A stretch of 64,000 bases of DNA from a bacterium (lineage in GTDB: Bacteria; Bacillota; Bacilli; Lactobacillales; Streptococcaceae): contig CAJNCS010000002.1 in NCBI GenBank assembly GCA_905221325.1, positions 124,001 through 188,000 of the forward strand. Reading direction: 5' to 3'. Within the stretch, counting starts at the first letter, position 1. Each line of letters starts with the position of its first letter. Positions 25,093 to 34,399 of this stretch are shown here, piece by piece. A program made the position numbers and the translations under genes. The notes beneath the pieces were generated by a model. It searched no databases, was not told the DNA's origin, and saw only the letters and a list, made by a program, of their open reading frames with translations.

Positions 25093-26130
25093 ATGAATCA
25101 AACTGTAAACTATATCAACGAATTAACCGCTATTGCATCTCCGACGGGTTTTACTCGTGAGATTTCAGACTATCTAGTCCATACTTTAGAGAAACTTGGC
25201 TACCAGCCAGTTCGTACAGCCAAGGGCGGTGTCAATGTGACCATTAAAGGTCAAAATGATGAGCAACAACGCTATGTGACAGCCCATGTGGATACGCTGG
25301 GTGCTATTGTTCGTGCTGTCAAACCGGATGGTCGTCTCAAATTAGATCGTATCGGTGGTTTTCCTTGGAACATGATTGAGGGGGAAAACTGTACGGTTCA
25401 TGTGGCTAGCACAGGTAAAAAGGTATCTGGAACCATCCTCATCCACCAGACTTCTTGCCATGTCTACAAAGATGCAGGAACTGCTGAACGTACGCAGGAC
25501 AATATGGAAGTGCGTTTGGATGCAAAAGTGACCAATGAAAAAGAAACGCGCGCCTTAGGTATTGAGGTTGGAGACTTTATTAGTTTCGATCCGCGAACTG
25601 TCGTGACAGAGACTGGTTTTATCAAGTCACGTCACTTGGATGACAAAGTCAGCGCAGCAATTTTGCTCAATCTTCTTCGTGTTTATAAGGAAGAGGGAAT
25701 TGAGTTGCCAGTAACAACTCATTTTGCCTTTTCAGTCTTTGAAGAGGTTGGTCACGGTGCCAACTCCAATATTCCAGTTCAGGTAGTGGAATATCTAGCT
25801 GTGGATATGGGAGCTATGGGCGATGACCAGCAGACGGATGAATATACAGTTTCTATCTGTGTCAAGGACGCTTCAGGTCCCTATCACTATGACTTCCGTC
25901 AACACTTGGTAGCTTTGGCGAAGGAGCAAGATATTCCATTTAAGCTCGACATTTATCCATTTTACGGTTCGGATGCTTCAGCAGCTATGTCAGCAGGAGC
26001 AGAGGTTAAGCATGCCCTCCTTGGAGCTGGTATTGAATCCAGTCACTCTTACGAACGAACACACATTGATTCGGTCATGGCGACTGAGCGTATGGTAGAC
26101 GCCTATCTCAAGAGTGCATTGGTAGACTAA
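25093..26130 (+). CDS. M42-family metallo-aminopeptidase
   Basis: A 345-residue M42 peptidase (glutamyl aminopeptidase/endoglucanase M group), which forms large tetrahedral shells in the cytoplasm and trims peptides. Metal-binding motifs: TAHVDTLGA, HLDDKVSA, FEEVGHGA and VDMGAMG, with SHSYERTH near the end. The start at 25093 (MNQTV) follows AGAGGTG; the upstream extension would include the promoter. The HIT gene starts one base after its stop, so the two are cotranscribed. Confidence 0.9.
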   Translation: MNQTVNYINELTAIASPTGFTREISDYLVHTLEKLGYQPVRTAKGGVNVTIKGQNDEQQRYVTAHVDTLGAIVRAVKPDGRLKLDRIGGFPWNMIEGENCTVHVASTGKKVSGTILIHQTSCHVYKDAGTAERTQDNMEVRLDAKVTNEKETRALGIEVGDFISFDPRTVVTETGFIKSRHLDDKVSAAILLNLLRVYKEEGIELPVTTHFAFSVFEEVGHGANSNIPVQVVEYLAVDMGAMGDDQQTDEYTVSICVKDASGPYHYDFRQHLVALAKEQDIPFKLDIYPFYGSDASAAMSAGAEVKHALLGAGIESSHSYERTHIDSVMATERMVDAYLKSALVD

Positions 26131-26131
26131 T

Positions 26132-26593
26132 ATGTGCTTGATTTGTCAAAGAATTGAATGGATCAAGGCAGGGAAAAATCCCTACTTTGTAAAAGAACTA
26201 GAAACAGGCTATGTTGTTATTGGAGACCATCAATACTTTAAGGGCTATACCTTATTTCTAGCAAAGGAGCATGTCACAGAACTCCACCATATGGAGACTT
26301 CTGTAGAACTTCGTTTTCTAGAGGAAATGAGTTTGGTCCAAGAAGCTGTTGCCAAAGCGTTTAAAGCTGAAAAGATGAACATCGAACTGCTAGGAAATGG
26401 AGATGCCCACGCCCACTGGCACCTCTTTCCAAGACGATCAGGTGATATGAGGGGTCATGGATTGAATGGTCGTGGTCCAGTCTGGTGGGTGCCCTGGGAA
26501 GAAATGGCGGCAGAAGATTGCCAAGTGCAATCCCGTGAGTTGGAACAAATGATTAAAGCCTTATCCGATGAATTAGAGAAGCACTTGGCCTAA
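26132..26593 (+). CDS. HIT-family hydrolase
   Basis: A 153-residue histidine-triad protein: the motif HAHWHLFPRR (HxHxH) forms the nucleotide-phosphate hydrolase site. The N-terminal CLICQRI could bind zinc together with later residues. These proteins hydrolyse dinucleoside or nucleoside-phosphoramidate substrates. Start at one base after the M42 stop codon, so translational coupling is likely. The following ldcB has its own ribosome site 15 bases on. Confidence 0.9.
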   Translation: MCLICQRIEWIKAGKNPYFVKELETGYVVIGDHQYFKGYTLFLAKEHVTELHHMETSVELRFLEEMSLVQEAVAKAFKAEKMNIELLGNGDAHAHWHLFPRRSGDMRGHGLNGRGPVWWVPWEEMAAEDCQVQSRELEQMIKALSDELEKHLA

Positions 26594-26608
26594 GAGAGGA
26601 AGAAAAAA

Positions 26609-27325
26609 ATGAAAAAAAGATATATCGTTTTATCCGGTTTGCTAGCAGTAACCCTAGCAGCATGTTCTCAAGAACAACCTAAAAATGAAGAAAATACTCA
26701 AAAAACGGAACAAACTAGCCAATCTGAAGGAACTGTAGGAAGCAAATCTCAAGCTTCTAGTCAGAAGAAGGCAGAAGTTGTCAATAAGGGAGATCACTAT
26801 AGTATACAAGGAAAATACGATGAAATCGTCGTAGCTAATAAGCACTATCCTTTGTCAAAAGACTATAATCCAGGAGAAAATCCAACAGCTAAAGCAGAGT
26901 TGCTGAAACTCATTGCAGCAATGCAAGCAGCTGGCTACCCAATCAGCGATCATTACAGTGGTTTTAGAAGTTATGAAACTCAAACCAAACTTTATCAAGA
27001 CTATGTGAATCAAGACGGTAAGGAAGCAGCAGATCGCTACTCAGCTCGCCCTGGATACAGTGAACACCAAACAGGTCTTGCTTTTGATTTGATCGGGACT
27101 AATGGAGAATTGGTAACAGAAGAAAAAGCAGCTCAGTGGCTCTTGGATCATGCGGCTGACTATGGCTTTGTTGTTCGCTATCTCAAAGGCAAGGAAAAAG
27201 AGACTGGCTATATGGCGGAAGAATGGCATCTTCGCTACGTCGGAAAAGAGGCCAAAGAAATTGCTGCAAGTGGCCTTAGTTTGGAAGAGTACTATGGCTT
27301 TGAAGGCGGCGATTACGTCGATTAA
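26609..27325 (+). CDS. ldcB: LD-carboxypeptidase LdcB/DacB
   Basis: A 238-residue lipoprotein (lipobox LAAC, Cys19) of the M15B/VanY type. It removes the terminal D-Ala from peptidoglycan tetrapeptides on the outer face of the membrane, which helps septum placement and cell shape. Zinc ligands H153 and D160 (SxHxxGxAxD), H207 and the catalytic E204 (EEWHLRY) are all present. Linker residues 20-60 are Gln/Glu/Ser-rich. It is the last gene of the M42-HIT-ldcB run. Confidence 0.92.
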   Translation: MKKRYIVLSGLLAVTLAACSQEQPKNEENTQKTEQTSQSEGTVGSKSQASSQKKAEVVNKGDHYSIQGKYDEIVVANKHYPLSKDYNPGENPTAKAELLKLIAAMQAAGYPISDHYSGFRSYETQTKLYQDYVNQDGKEAADRYSARPGYSEHQTGLAFDLIGTNGELVTEEKAAQWLLDHAADYGFVVRYLKGKEKETGYMAEEWHLRYVGKEAKEIAASGLSLEEYYGFEGGDYVD

Positions 27326-27341
27326 AAAAGAAATTTTTCTC

Positions 27342-27369
27342 TTGCATTTTTAGATAAATAGTGTATAAT
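27342..27369 (+). promoter_or_regulatory. Promoter of rplK-rplA
   Basis: TTGCAT (27342-27347), 16-base spacer, TATAAT (27364-27369). Confidence 0.8.
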
Positions 27370-27390
27370 AGATGGGTATGTGTAAAGCAT

Positions 27391-27432
27391 ACTTGTGGGA
27401 GGTAAAAATCTTACATTACCGCCAAAACCACA
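27391..27432 (+). promoter_or_regulatory. Ribosomal L1-type leader ahead of rplK
   Basis: GTGGGAGGTAAAAATC at 27395-27410 is enclosed by a stem GTGG...CCAC with an inner GGTAA/TTACC (27401-27405/27416-27420). A near copy occurs before rplA (27926-27941). In bacteria L1 represses its own rplK-rplA mRNA by binding such rRNA-like sites; that this is the L1 site is inference. Confidence 0.6.
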
Positions 27433-27447
27433 AAGGAGGATTTAAAA

Positions 27448-27873
27448 ATGGCTAAAAAAGTCGAAAAACTTGTAAAATTGCAAATCCCTGCTGGTAAAGC
27501 TACACCAGCTCCACCGGTCGGACCTGCTCTTGGTCAAGCTGGTATCAACATCATGGGATTCACAAAAGAGTTCAACGCTCGTACAGCTGACCAAGCTGGT
27601 ATGATCATTCCAGTTGTTATCTCAGTATACGAAGACAAATCATTTACTTTCGTTACAAAAACACCACCAGCTGCTGTTCTTTTGAAAAAAGCTGCAGGTG
27701 TTGAAAAAGGATCAGGTACACCTAACAAAACTAAAGTTGCTACAGTTACTCGTGCACAAGTACAAGAAATTGCAGAAACTAAGATGCCAGATTTGAACGC
27801 AGCAAACATTGAGTCTGCAATGCGTATGATCGAAGGTACTGCTCGTTCTATGGGATTCACTGTTGTTGACTAA
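27448..27873 (+). CDS. rplK: 50S ribosomal protein L11
   Basis: A 141-residue L11, the base of the ribosomal GTPase-associated stalk. The N-terminal [23 protein letters not shown] pattern is diagnostic in short form ([17 protein letters not shown]). Standard length and an AAAGGAGG ribosome site. Codon use is that of a highly expressed gene. It is cotranscribed with rplA. Confidence 0.98.
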   Translation: MAKKVEKLVKLQIPAGKATPAPPVGPALGQAGINIMGFTKEFNARTADQAGMIIPVVISVYEDKSFTFVTKTPPAAVLLKKAAGVEKGSGTPNKTKVATVTRAQVQEIAETKMPDLNAANIESAMRMIEGTARSMGFTVVD

Positions 27874-27894
27874 TCAATAACACCCCCAATATAA

Positions 27895-27955
27895 CCCGCA
27901 AGACTTCATCATTTCGAGAAGTGACGTGGGAGATGAAAATCGATTGAACCACTTA
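27895..27955 (+). promoter_or_regulatory. Second L1-type motif between rplK and rplA
   Basis: GTGGGAGATGAAAATC (27926-27941) enclosed by GTGG/CCAC; differs from the motif upstream of rplK in two bases. Confidence 0.6.
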
Positions 27956-27970
27956 CAAGGAGAATAGAAA

Positions 27971-28660
27971 ATGGCTAAAAAAAGCAAACAACTTCGTGCT
28001 GCTCTTGAGAAAATCGACAGCACAAAAGCATACAGTGTAGAAGAAGCTGTAGCACTTGCAAAAGAAACTAACTTTGCAAAATTTGACGCAACCGTAGAAG
28101 TTGCTTACAACTTGAACATCGACGTTAAAAAAGCTGACCAACAAATCCGTGGCGCAATGGTATTGCCAAACGGTACTGGTAAAACTTCACGCGTTCTTGT
28201 TTTCGCACGTGGTGCAAAAGCTGAAGAAGCAAAAGCTGCTGGTGCAGACTTTGTTGGTGAAGATGACCTTGTTGCGAAAATCAACGACGGTTGGTTGGAC
28301 TTCGACGTAGTTATCGCTACACCTGACATGATGGCTCTTGTTGGACGTCTTGGACGTGTCCTTGGACCACGTAACTTGATGCCAAACCCTAAAACTGGTA
28401 CAGTAACAATGGATGTTGCTAAAGCAGTTGAAGAGTCTAAAGGTGGTAAGATTACTTACCGTGCTGACCGTGCAGGTAACGTTCAAGCAATCATCGGTAA
28501 AGTATCATTTGAAGCTGAAAAATTGGTTGAAAACTTCAAAGCTTTCAACGAAACAATCCAAAAAGCAAAACCAGCTACAGCTAAAGGAACTTACGTAACA
28601 AACTTGACTATCACAACTACTCAAGGTGTTGGTATCAAAGTTGACGTAAACTCACTTTAA
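27971..28660 (+). CDS. rplA: 50S ribosomal protein L1
   Basis: A 229-residue L1, part of the ribosomal L1 stalk and the likely autogenous repressor of this operon. It has [20 protein letters not shown] (about 120-139) and full family length. AAGGAG precedes the ATG; a compact terminator follows. Confidence 0.98.
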
Positions 28661-28669
28661 TCAACTAGA

Positions 28670-28697
28670 ATCTCTGGCTTCGGTCAGAGTTTTTTTA
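28670..28697 (+). terminator. Terminator of rplK-rplA
   Basis: CTCTGG / TCAGAG hairpin with a CTTCGG-type tetraloop, followed by seven T. Confidence 0.92.
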
Positions 28698-28733
28698 TTC
28701 AAATCTATTAACAAAGGATTGGAGGAAATAAAA

Positions 28734-29171
28734 TTGTTGAGAGAAGCTGTGCAGGAGGATTTATTTGAGTTATTAAATCTCTACCTGTCCTTACATGAGA
28801 AAGAGATCCCAGAAGATAGTCTTCATTTGCAGCAAGTGTGGAGTGAGATGATTTCTGACCAGCGCTATCATGTTATCGTGAAGGAGGTGGAAGGAAGAAT
28901 AGTCTCCTCCTGTATTTGTGTCATTATTCCTAATTTGACAATAGGTGTGAGACCCTATGCTTTGATCGAAAATGTGGTGACTCGTGAAGAAGATAGAGGG
29001 AAAGGGTATGCAAGTGCTTGTCTTGAATATGCTAAACAAATAGCTAAAGAAGGAAATTGTTATAAGATGATGCTCCTGACAGGGTCTAAAAATGAAAGTA
29101 CTCAAAATTTTTATAAAGGAGCTGGTTATAATAGTGAAGATAAAACAGCCTATATTCAATGGTTGGATTAA
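28734..29171 (+). CDS. GNAT-family N-acetyltransferase
   Basis: A 145-residue GNAT protein. The acetyl-CoA binding motif RGKGYASACL (R/QxxGxG/A, about 89-98) and the C-terminal FYKGAGY are in place. The acceptor is unknown. There is no ATG; GGAGG at 28721-28725 lies eight bases before TTG at 28734, which I take as the start (a second TTG follows at once). The gene follows the rplA terminator and has no obvious promoter of its own. Confidence 0.82.
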   Translation: MLREAVQEDLFELLNLYLSLHEKEIPEDSLHLQQVWSEMISDQRYHVIVKEVEGRIVSSCICVIIPNLTIGVRPYALIENVVTREEDRGKGYASACLEYAKQIAKEGNCYKMMLLTGSKNESTQNFYKGAGYNSEDKTAYIQWLD

Positions 29172-29249
29172 AGCTTGAATCTTAAATAGTCAGGACGAAA
29201 TCATGGATTAGCAAATAAAAATCTTCTATTTCTTCTTTCACAGAAAATA

Positions 29250-29258
29250 TGGTATAAT
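29250..29258 (+). promoter_or_regulatory. Extended -10 promoter of apt
   Basis: TGGTATAAT, 29 bases before the apt start. Confidence 0.65.
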
Positions 29259-29287
29259 AGAGAGTAAAAAACTTTGAAAGAAAGAAA

Positions 29288-29803
29288 ATGATGAATTTAA
29301 AAGATTATATCGCAACGATTGAAAATTATCCCAAGGAAGGCATCACCTTCCGTGATATCAGCCCATTGATGGCAGATGGAAATGCCTATAGCTATGCTGT
29401 TCGTGAAATCGTTCAGTATGCAACGGACAAAAAAATCGACATGATCGTGGGTCCAGAGGCTCGCGGATTTATTGTTGGCTGCCCAGTTGCTTTTGAGTTG
29501 GGAATTGGCTTTGCACCTGTTCGTAAACCAGGGAAATTGCCACGTGAAGTCATTTCTGCTGACTATGAGAAAGAGTACGGTATTGATACCTTGACCATGC
29601 ATGCTGATGCGATTAAGCCAGGCCAACGTGTTCTCATCGTAGATGATCTCTTGGCAACAGGTGGAACTGTCAAGGCAACGATTGAGATGATTGAAAGACT
29701 TGGTGGAGTTGTAGCCGGTTGTGCTTTCTTGATTGAGTTGGATGAGCTTAAAGGCCGTGAAAAAATCGGAGATTACGATTACAAGGTACTTATGCATTAT
29801 TAA
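29288..29803 (+). CDS. apt: Adenine phosphoribosyltransferase
   Basis: A 171-residue Apt that turns adenine and PRPP into AMP (purine salvage). The PRPP loop [10 protein letters not shown] (about 117-126) and the GPEARGF block are present. Tandem ATGs at 29288 and 29291; GAAAG ribosome site. Ends at a terminator. Confidence 0.95.
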   Translation: MMNLKDYIATIENYPKEGITFRDISPLMADGNAYSYAVREIVQYATDKKIDMIVGPEARGFIVGCPVAFELGIGFAPVRKPGKLPREVISADYEKEYGIDTLTMHADAIKPGQRVLIVDDLLATGGTVKATIEMIERLGGVVAGCAFLIELDELKGREKIGDYDYKVLMHY

Positions 29804-29805
29804 TG

Positions 29806-29832
29806 AAAAACAGTCCTTGGGGCTGTTTTCTC
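29806..29832 (+). terminator. Terminator of apt
   Basis: AAAACAG / CTGTTTT hairpin with CC/GG in the inner stem, then TCTTC. Confidence 0.7.
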
Positions 29833-29875
29833 TTCATCTGCTATATAAATTAACTATAGCTAGTTAGAGAAAAAC

Positions 29876-29892
29876 TATAATTGAAAACTATA
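29876..29892 (+). promoter_or_regulatory. MET-box (MtaR-type operator) on the metA promoter
   Basis: TATAATTGAAAACTATA differs at two positions from the streptococcal MET-box consensus TATAGTTTNAAACTATA as I recall it, and it covers the -35 box of metA. Confidence 0.65.
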
Positions 29893-29909
29893 TCTTCATA
29901 CAGTATAAT
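29881..29909 (+). promoter_or_regulatory. Promoter of metA
   Basis: TTGAAA (29881-29886), 17-base spacer, TATAAT (29904-29909). Confidence 0.82.
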
Positions 29910-29989
29910 ATAGGGAAGAAGTATTTGGAGGTTTTTACTTTCAAACAGACAAGATCATTCCCGAAATAGAGAACTGTTAGGAGGGTATT

Positions 29990-30934
29990 ATGCCGATTCG
30001 AATTGATAAGAAATTACCAGCTGTGGAGATTTTAAGGACAGAAAATATCTTTGTCATGGACGATCAACGGGCTGCTCACCAAGATATTCGACCTTTGAAG
30101 ATTTTGATTCTAAATCTTATGCCCCAAAAGATTGTGACAGAAACGCAGCTCTTACGGCATTTGGCCAATACCCCTTTGCAATTAGATATTGATTTCTTAT
30201 ATATGGAAACACATCGTTCTAAGACAACTCGTGCCGAACATATGGAAACCTTCTATAAGACCTTTCCAGAGGTCAAGGATGACTTTTTTGATGGAATGAT
30301 TATCACAGGAGCACCAGTGGAGCATTTGCCTTTTGAGGAGGTAGATTACTGGGAAGAATTCAAACAGGTCATTGAATGGTCCAAGACGCATGTTTTTTCA
30401 ACCCTCCATATCTGTTGGGGGGCACAAGCAGGTCTTTATGCTCGCTATGGCGTTGAAAAGCACCAGATGGCTCAGAAATTGTCAGGCATTTACCCGCAGG
30501 ATACCTTGAAAGAGGGCCATCTTCTCTTTAGAGGTTTTGATGATAGCTATGTGGCTCCCCATTCTCGTCATACAGAAATCTATAAGGAAGAGATTTTAGG
30601 AAAAACCAATCTGGAAATCCTCTCCGAGGGAGAACAAGTCGGCGTTTCTATTTTAGCCAGTCGGGATCTTCGTGAGATTTATAGTTTTGGTCATTTAGAA
30701 TATGACCGTGATACTCTAGCAAAAGAGTATTTTCGTGATTATGAGGCGGGACTCGACCCTCATATCCCAGAGAACTACTTTAAAAATGATGATGTGAATG
30801 AGACACCCTGTCTCTGTTGGTCTTCTTCAGCTGCTCTCTTTTTCAGTAACTGGGTTAACTATGCTGTTTATCAAGAAACCCCTTTTGACTGGAGAAAGGT
30901 AGAGGATGATGCGGCTGCATTTGGATATTTATAA
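29990..30934 (+). CDS. metA: Homoserine O-acyltransferase MetA
   Basis: A 314-residue MetA that activates homoserine for methionine synthesis; in Gram-positives the acyl donor is often acetyl-CoA. The catalytic Cys is in [10 protein letters not shown] (about C142), the base His in HSRHTE (about 235) and Glu in GHLEYD (about 249). AGGAGG precedes the ATG. The leader carries a MET-box over the -35, so transcription should be repressed or activated by MtaR according to methionine supply. The DnaD-like gene follows after eight bases. Confidence 0.93.
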   Translation: MPIRIDKKLPAVEILRTENIFVMDDQRAAHQDIRPLKILILNLMPQKIVTETQLLRHLANTPLQLDIDFLYMETHRSKTTRAEHMETFYKTFPEVKDDFFDGMIITGAPVEHLPFEEVDYWEEFKQVIEWSKTHVFSTLHICWGAQAGLYARYGVEKHQMAQKLSGIYPQDTLKEGHLLFRGFDDSYVAPHSRHTEIYKEEILGKTNLEILSEGEQVGVSILASRDLREIYSFGHLEYDRDTLAKEYFRDYEAGLDPHIPENYFKNDDVNETPCLCWSSSAALFFSNWVNYAVYQETPFDWRKVEDDAAAFGYL

Positions 30935-30942
30935 GAGGAATT

Positions 30943-31620
30943 ATGACATATCTCGACGCTTTTAAATCAGGGAACTTGGTTTTGCCAAGTGCCCTGCTCT
31001 TGCATTTTAAGGAACTCTTTCCTTCTAGTGATGATTTTCTCGTCTGGCAATTTTTTTATCTACAAAATACATCTGCTTTGGATGAGCTATCGCCAAGCCA
31101 AATTGCAGAAACTATTGGAAAAGAACTTGCAGATGTCAACCAATCCATTTCAAACTTGACTGAAAATGGGCTACTACAATATCGAACGATTGAACTAAAT
31201 GGGGAAATTGAGTTGATTTTTGATGCTAGTTTGGCTTTTGAACGCTTGGATAGCTTGCTAGATAAACAAACTCCAGCTGCAACTGCCCCAAACCCGCAGA
31301 ATCAGTTGAAGGATCTGGTTGAAACTTTTCAGCAGGAATTGGGGCGCCTGTTAACGCCATTTGAAATCGAAGATCTTTCCAAGACTGTCAAAGAAGATGG
31401 AGTTAAGGCGGATTTGATAAAAGAGGCGCTCCGAGAGGCCGTTCTCAATGGAAAGCCAAACTGGAAATATATTCAGGCAATCCTACGAAACTGGCGCCAT
31501 GAAGGCATTCAGTCTGTGGCTCAGGTAGAGGCCAAACGAGCAGAGCGAGAAGCGAACAATCCCAAACAAGTTCAGGCTTCGGCTGATTTCCTCGATGCCA
31601 TGAATTTGTGGCAAGAGTAG
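30943..31620 (+). CDS. dnaD: DnaD-domain replication protein
   Basis: A 225-residue protein with an N-terminal winged-helix part (about 1-95) and a C-terminal DnaD/DnaB2 domain ending in the family motif YIQAILRNW (about 178-186). In Firmicutes DnaD loads the helicase at replication restart and at the origin. AGAGGAA precedes the ATG, eight bases after metA, so metA and this gene share a transcript. Residues 105-125 form a Pro/Ala/Gln linker. Confidence 0.85.
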   Translation: MTYLDAFKSGNLVLPSALLLHFKELFPSSDDFLVWQFFYLQNTSALDELSPSQIAETIGKELADVNQSISNLTENGLLQYRTIELNGEIELIFDASLAFERLDSLLDKQTPAATAPNPQNQLKDLVETFQQELGRLLTPFEIEDLSKTVKEDGVKADLIKEALREAVLNGKPNWKYIQAILRNWRHEGIQSVAQVEAKRAEREANNPKQVQASADFLDAMNLWQE

Positions 31621-31653
31621 CCGCTTGAAAAATCTTGAAAATTAGAGTAAGGT

Positions 31654-31682
31654 TTGCAAGCTCCTTATAAATATGATAGAAT
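31654..31682 (+). promoter_or_regulatory. Promoter of tpiA
   Basis: TTGCAA (31654-31659), 17-base spacer, TAGAAT (31677-31682) with extended TGA. Confidence 0.82.
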
Positions 31683-31716
31683 AATAGTGAATAAAATGAA
31701 AAAAGAGGTATGTGAA

Positions 31717-32475
31717 ATGTCACGTAAACCATTTATCGCTGGTAACTGGAAAATGAACAAAAATCCAGAAGAAGCAAAAGCATTCGTTGAAGCCGTTGCA
31801 TCAAAACTTCCTTCATCAGACCTTGTTGAAGCAGGTATCGCAGCTCCAGCTCTTGATTTGACAGCTGTTCTTGCTGCTGCTAAAGGTTCAAACCTTAAAG
31901 TTGCTGCTCAAAACTGCTACTTTGAAAATGCAGGTGCTTTCACTGGTGAAACTAGCCCACAAGTTTTGAAAGAAATCGGTACTGACTACGTTGTTATCGG
32001 TCACTCAGAACGTCGTGACTACTTCCATGAAACTGACGAAGACATCAACAAAAAAGCAAAAGCAATCTTTGCAAACGGTATGCTTCCAATCATCTGTTGT
32101 GGTGAGTCACTTGAAACTTACGAAGCTGGTAAAGCTGCTGAATTTGTAGGTGCTCAAGTATCTGCTGCATTGGCTGGATTGACAGCTGAACAAGTTGCTG
32201 CATCAGTTATCGCTTACGAGCCAATCTGGGCTATCGGTACTGGTAAATCAGCTTCACAAGACGATGCACAAAAAATGTGTAAGGTTGTTCGTGACGTTGT
32301 AGCGGCTGACTTTGGTCAAGAAGTTGCTGACAAAGTTCGTGTTCAATACGGTGGTTCAGTTAAACCTGAAAACGTTGCTTCATACATGGCTTGCCCAGAT
32401 GTTGACGGTGCCCTTGTTGGTGGTGCGTCACTTGAAGCTGAAAGCTTCTTGGCATTGCTTGATTTTGTAAAATAA
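31717..32475 (+). CDS. tpiA: Triosephosphate isomerase
   Basis: A 252-residue TIM-barrel enzyme of glycolysis. [11 protein letters not shown] (catalytic Lys), VIGHSERR (His), [11 protein letters not shown] (Glu) and the phosphate loop YGGSVKPEN are all intact. The start at 31717 follows AGAGGT; the longer frame would include the promoter. Codon use is of the highly expressed type (CTT/GGT/GCT-rich), like rplK and fba. Confidence 0.97.
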   Translation: MSRKPFIAGNWKMNKNPEEAKAFVEAVASKLPSSDLVEAGIAAPALDLTAVLAAAKGSNLKVAAQNCYFENAGAFTGETSPQVLKEIGTDYVVIGHSERRDYFHETDEDINKKAKAIFANGMLPIICCGESLETYEAGKAAEFVGAQVSAALAGLTAEQVAASVIAYEPIWAIGTGKSASQDDAQKMCKVVRDVVAADFGQEVADKVRVQYGGSVKPENVASYMACPDVDGALVGGASLEAESFLALLDFVK

Positions 32476-32489
32476 TCTAGCTTATTCCA

Positions 32490-32540
32490 GACAGACGGTT
32501 AAAAGTACTAGGTGACTTTGACTGCCTGTCTTATTTTTAC
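32490..32540 (+). terminator. Probable terminator of tpiA
   Basis: AGACAG...CTGTCT stem with a long loop and TATTTTTA after it. Weaker than the other terminators here. Confidence 0.5.
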
Positions 32541-32654
32541 TTGGAGCATTCTTGTGAAAGAGGGATTTTTCTAGACTAGGAAAGTTCCTTAGGGAAAGAA
32601 AGGCGTGCAGATGCGCGCTCTTTTCTATATCAAAAAGTTATGAAAGGGGGAGTT

Positions 32655-34391
32655 ATGCTCTATATTTGGTCTTATTTGAAAAAATATCCCAAGTGGTTAT
32701 TCTTGGATTTCCTCGGAGCGGTTTTCTTTGTTATCGTCAATCTTGGGCTACCAACTATTCTGGCTCGGATGATTGATGAAGGTGTGAATAAAGGGAATGA
32801 ACATCAATTGTATGTTTGGGCTGCAATCATGCTGGTGATTATCCTATGTGGAACCTTGGGGCGTATAGTCTTAGCCTACGCTGCTAGTAAGCTGACGACC
32901 AATATGGTTAAGGATATGAGGGATGATCTCTATGCCAAATTACAAGAGTATTCTCATCATGAATATGAAAAGATAGGAGTATCTTCACTGGTTACTCGTA
33001 TTACCAGTGATGCCTTTGTTCTCATGCAGTTTGCAGAACAGACCTTAAAACTGGGTGTCATCACTCCCATGATGATGCTATCTAGTATTTTAATGATCTT
33101 TTTGACCAGCCCGTCATTAGCTTGGATAGTGGCTTTTGCAGTACCTTTCTTGGCTGTGGTGGTCATTTATGTTGCTGTTAAAACTCGTCCTTTATCAGAG
33201 AAACAGCAGAAAACTTTGGACAAAATCAATCAATACGCTCGTGAAAATCTGATGGGGCTTCGTGTCATTCGTGCCTTTGCCCGTGAGGAGTTTCAAGAGG
33301 AACGCTTTGCAGGACAAAATGCAGTCTATGCAGCCAATTCCAATCGTCTGTTTAAACTAACTGGCTTGACGGAACCCTTGTTTGTTCAGATTATCATTGC
33401 CATGATAGTAGCTATTGTCTGGTTCGCTCTGGATCCTATTAAACAAGGTAGTTTGCAAATTGGAGACCTCGTAGCCTTTATCGAATATAGTTTCCACGCC
33501 CTCTTGTCCTTCCTTTTCCTATCCAATCTCTTCACCATGTATCCTCGTACAGCGGTTTCGAGTGAAAGGTTGAAAGAAGTCATGGATATGCCGATTTCTA
33601 TTGATCCAAATGAAGGAGGAGTCAGAGAGACAGAAACTCACGGTTATTTGGAATTTGAAAATGTCACATTTGCCTATCCTGGTGAGACGGAAAACCCTGT
33701 TTTGCATAATATTTCTTTCAGCGCTAAACCAGGTGAAACCATTGCCTTTATCGGATCGACCGGATCGGGCAAGTCCTCTCTTGTGCAATTGATTCCTCGC
33801 TTTTACGATGTCACCCTTGGAAAAATCAAAGTGGATGGTGTTGATGTGAGGGATTATCGCCTCAAGTCTCTCCGTCAAAAGATCGGTTTTATTCCGCAGA
33901 AGGCCTTGCTCTTTACAGGAACTATCGCTGAGAATATTCGCTATGGGAAGGAAGATGCTAGTCACAATGACCTACATCAGGCAGCGGACGTGGCGCAAGC
34001 CAAAGATTTTATCGAAAGCCGAGAAGAAGGCTTTGCGACTCATCTAGCTGAAGGCGGAAGCAACCTTTCTGGAGGACAGAAACAACGTCTCTCAATTGCC
34101 CGAGCGGTTATAAAGAATCCTGATATCTATATTTTTGACGATTCCTTCTCAGCCTTGGATTATCGCACGGATGCTATTTTACGCCGTCGTCTCAAGGAAG
34201 TAACACAGAATGCTACAGTTTTGATTGTCGCTCAACGTGTCGGAACCATCATGGATGCGGACCAGATTATTGTTCTTGATAAGGGAGAAATCGTGGGTCG
34301 CGGTCGCCATGAGGAATTAATGGAAACCAATGACATCTATCGTGAAATTGCTGAGTCGCAGTTGAAAAATGCATCTCTCACAGAAGAATAG
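32655..34391 (+). CDS. ABC exporter half-transporter, subunit A (degenerate Walker B)
   Basis: A 578-residue fused permease-ATPase with six membrane spans (about 15-300). The ATPase has Walker A GSTGSGKS (367-374), signature LSGGQ (471-475) and Walker B IFDDSFSALD, in which D496 replaces the catalytic glutamate. Together with the next gene this makes a heterodimeric multidrug-type exporter (BmrCD/LmrCD/TM287-288 style) with one degenerate ATP site. The start at 32655 follows AAAGGGGGAG; the longer frame adds five residues. The pair lies next to tpiA and dpr. Confidence 0.9.
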   Translation: MLYIWSYLKKYPKWLFLDFLGAVFFVIVNLGLPTILARMIDEGVNKGNEHQLYVWAAIMLVIILCGTLGRIVLAYAASKLTTNMVKDMRDDLYAKLQEYSHHEYEKIGVSSLVTRITSDAFVLMQFAEQTLKLGVITPMMMLSSILMIFLTSPSLAWIVAFAVPFLAVVVIYVAVKTRPLSEKQQKTLDKINQYARENLMGLRVIRAFAREEFQEERFAGQNAVYAANSNRLFKLTGLTEPLFVQIIIAMIVAIVWFALDPIKQGSLQIGDLVAFIEYSFHALLSFLFLSNLFTMYPRTAVSSERLKEVMDMPISIDPNEGGVRETETHGYLEFENVTFAYPGETENPVLHNISFSAKPGETIAFIGSTGSGKSSLVQLIPRFYDVTLGKIKVDGVDVRDYRLKSLRQKIGFIPQKALLFTGTIAENIRYGKEDASHNDLHQAADVAQAKDFIESREEGFATHLAEGGSNLSGGQKQRLSIARAVIKNPDIYIFDDSFSALDYRTDAILRRRLKEVTQNATVLIVAQRVGTIMDADQIIVLDKGEIVGRGRHEELMETNDIYREIAESQLKNASLTEE

Positions 34392-34399
34392 GAGGAAAT

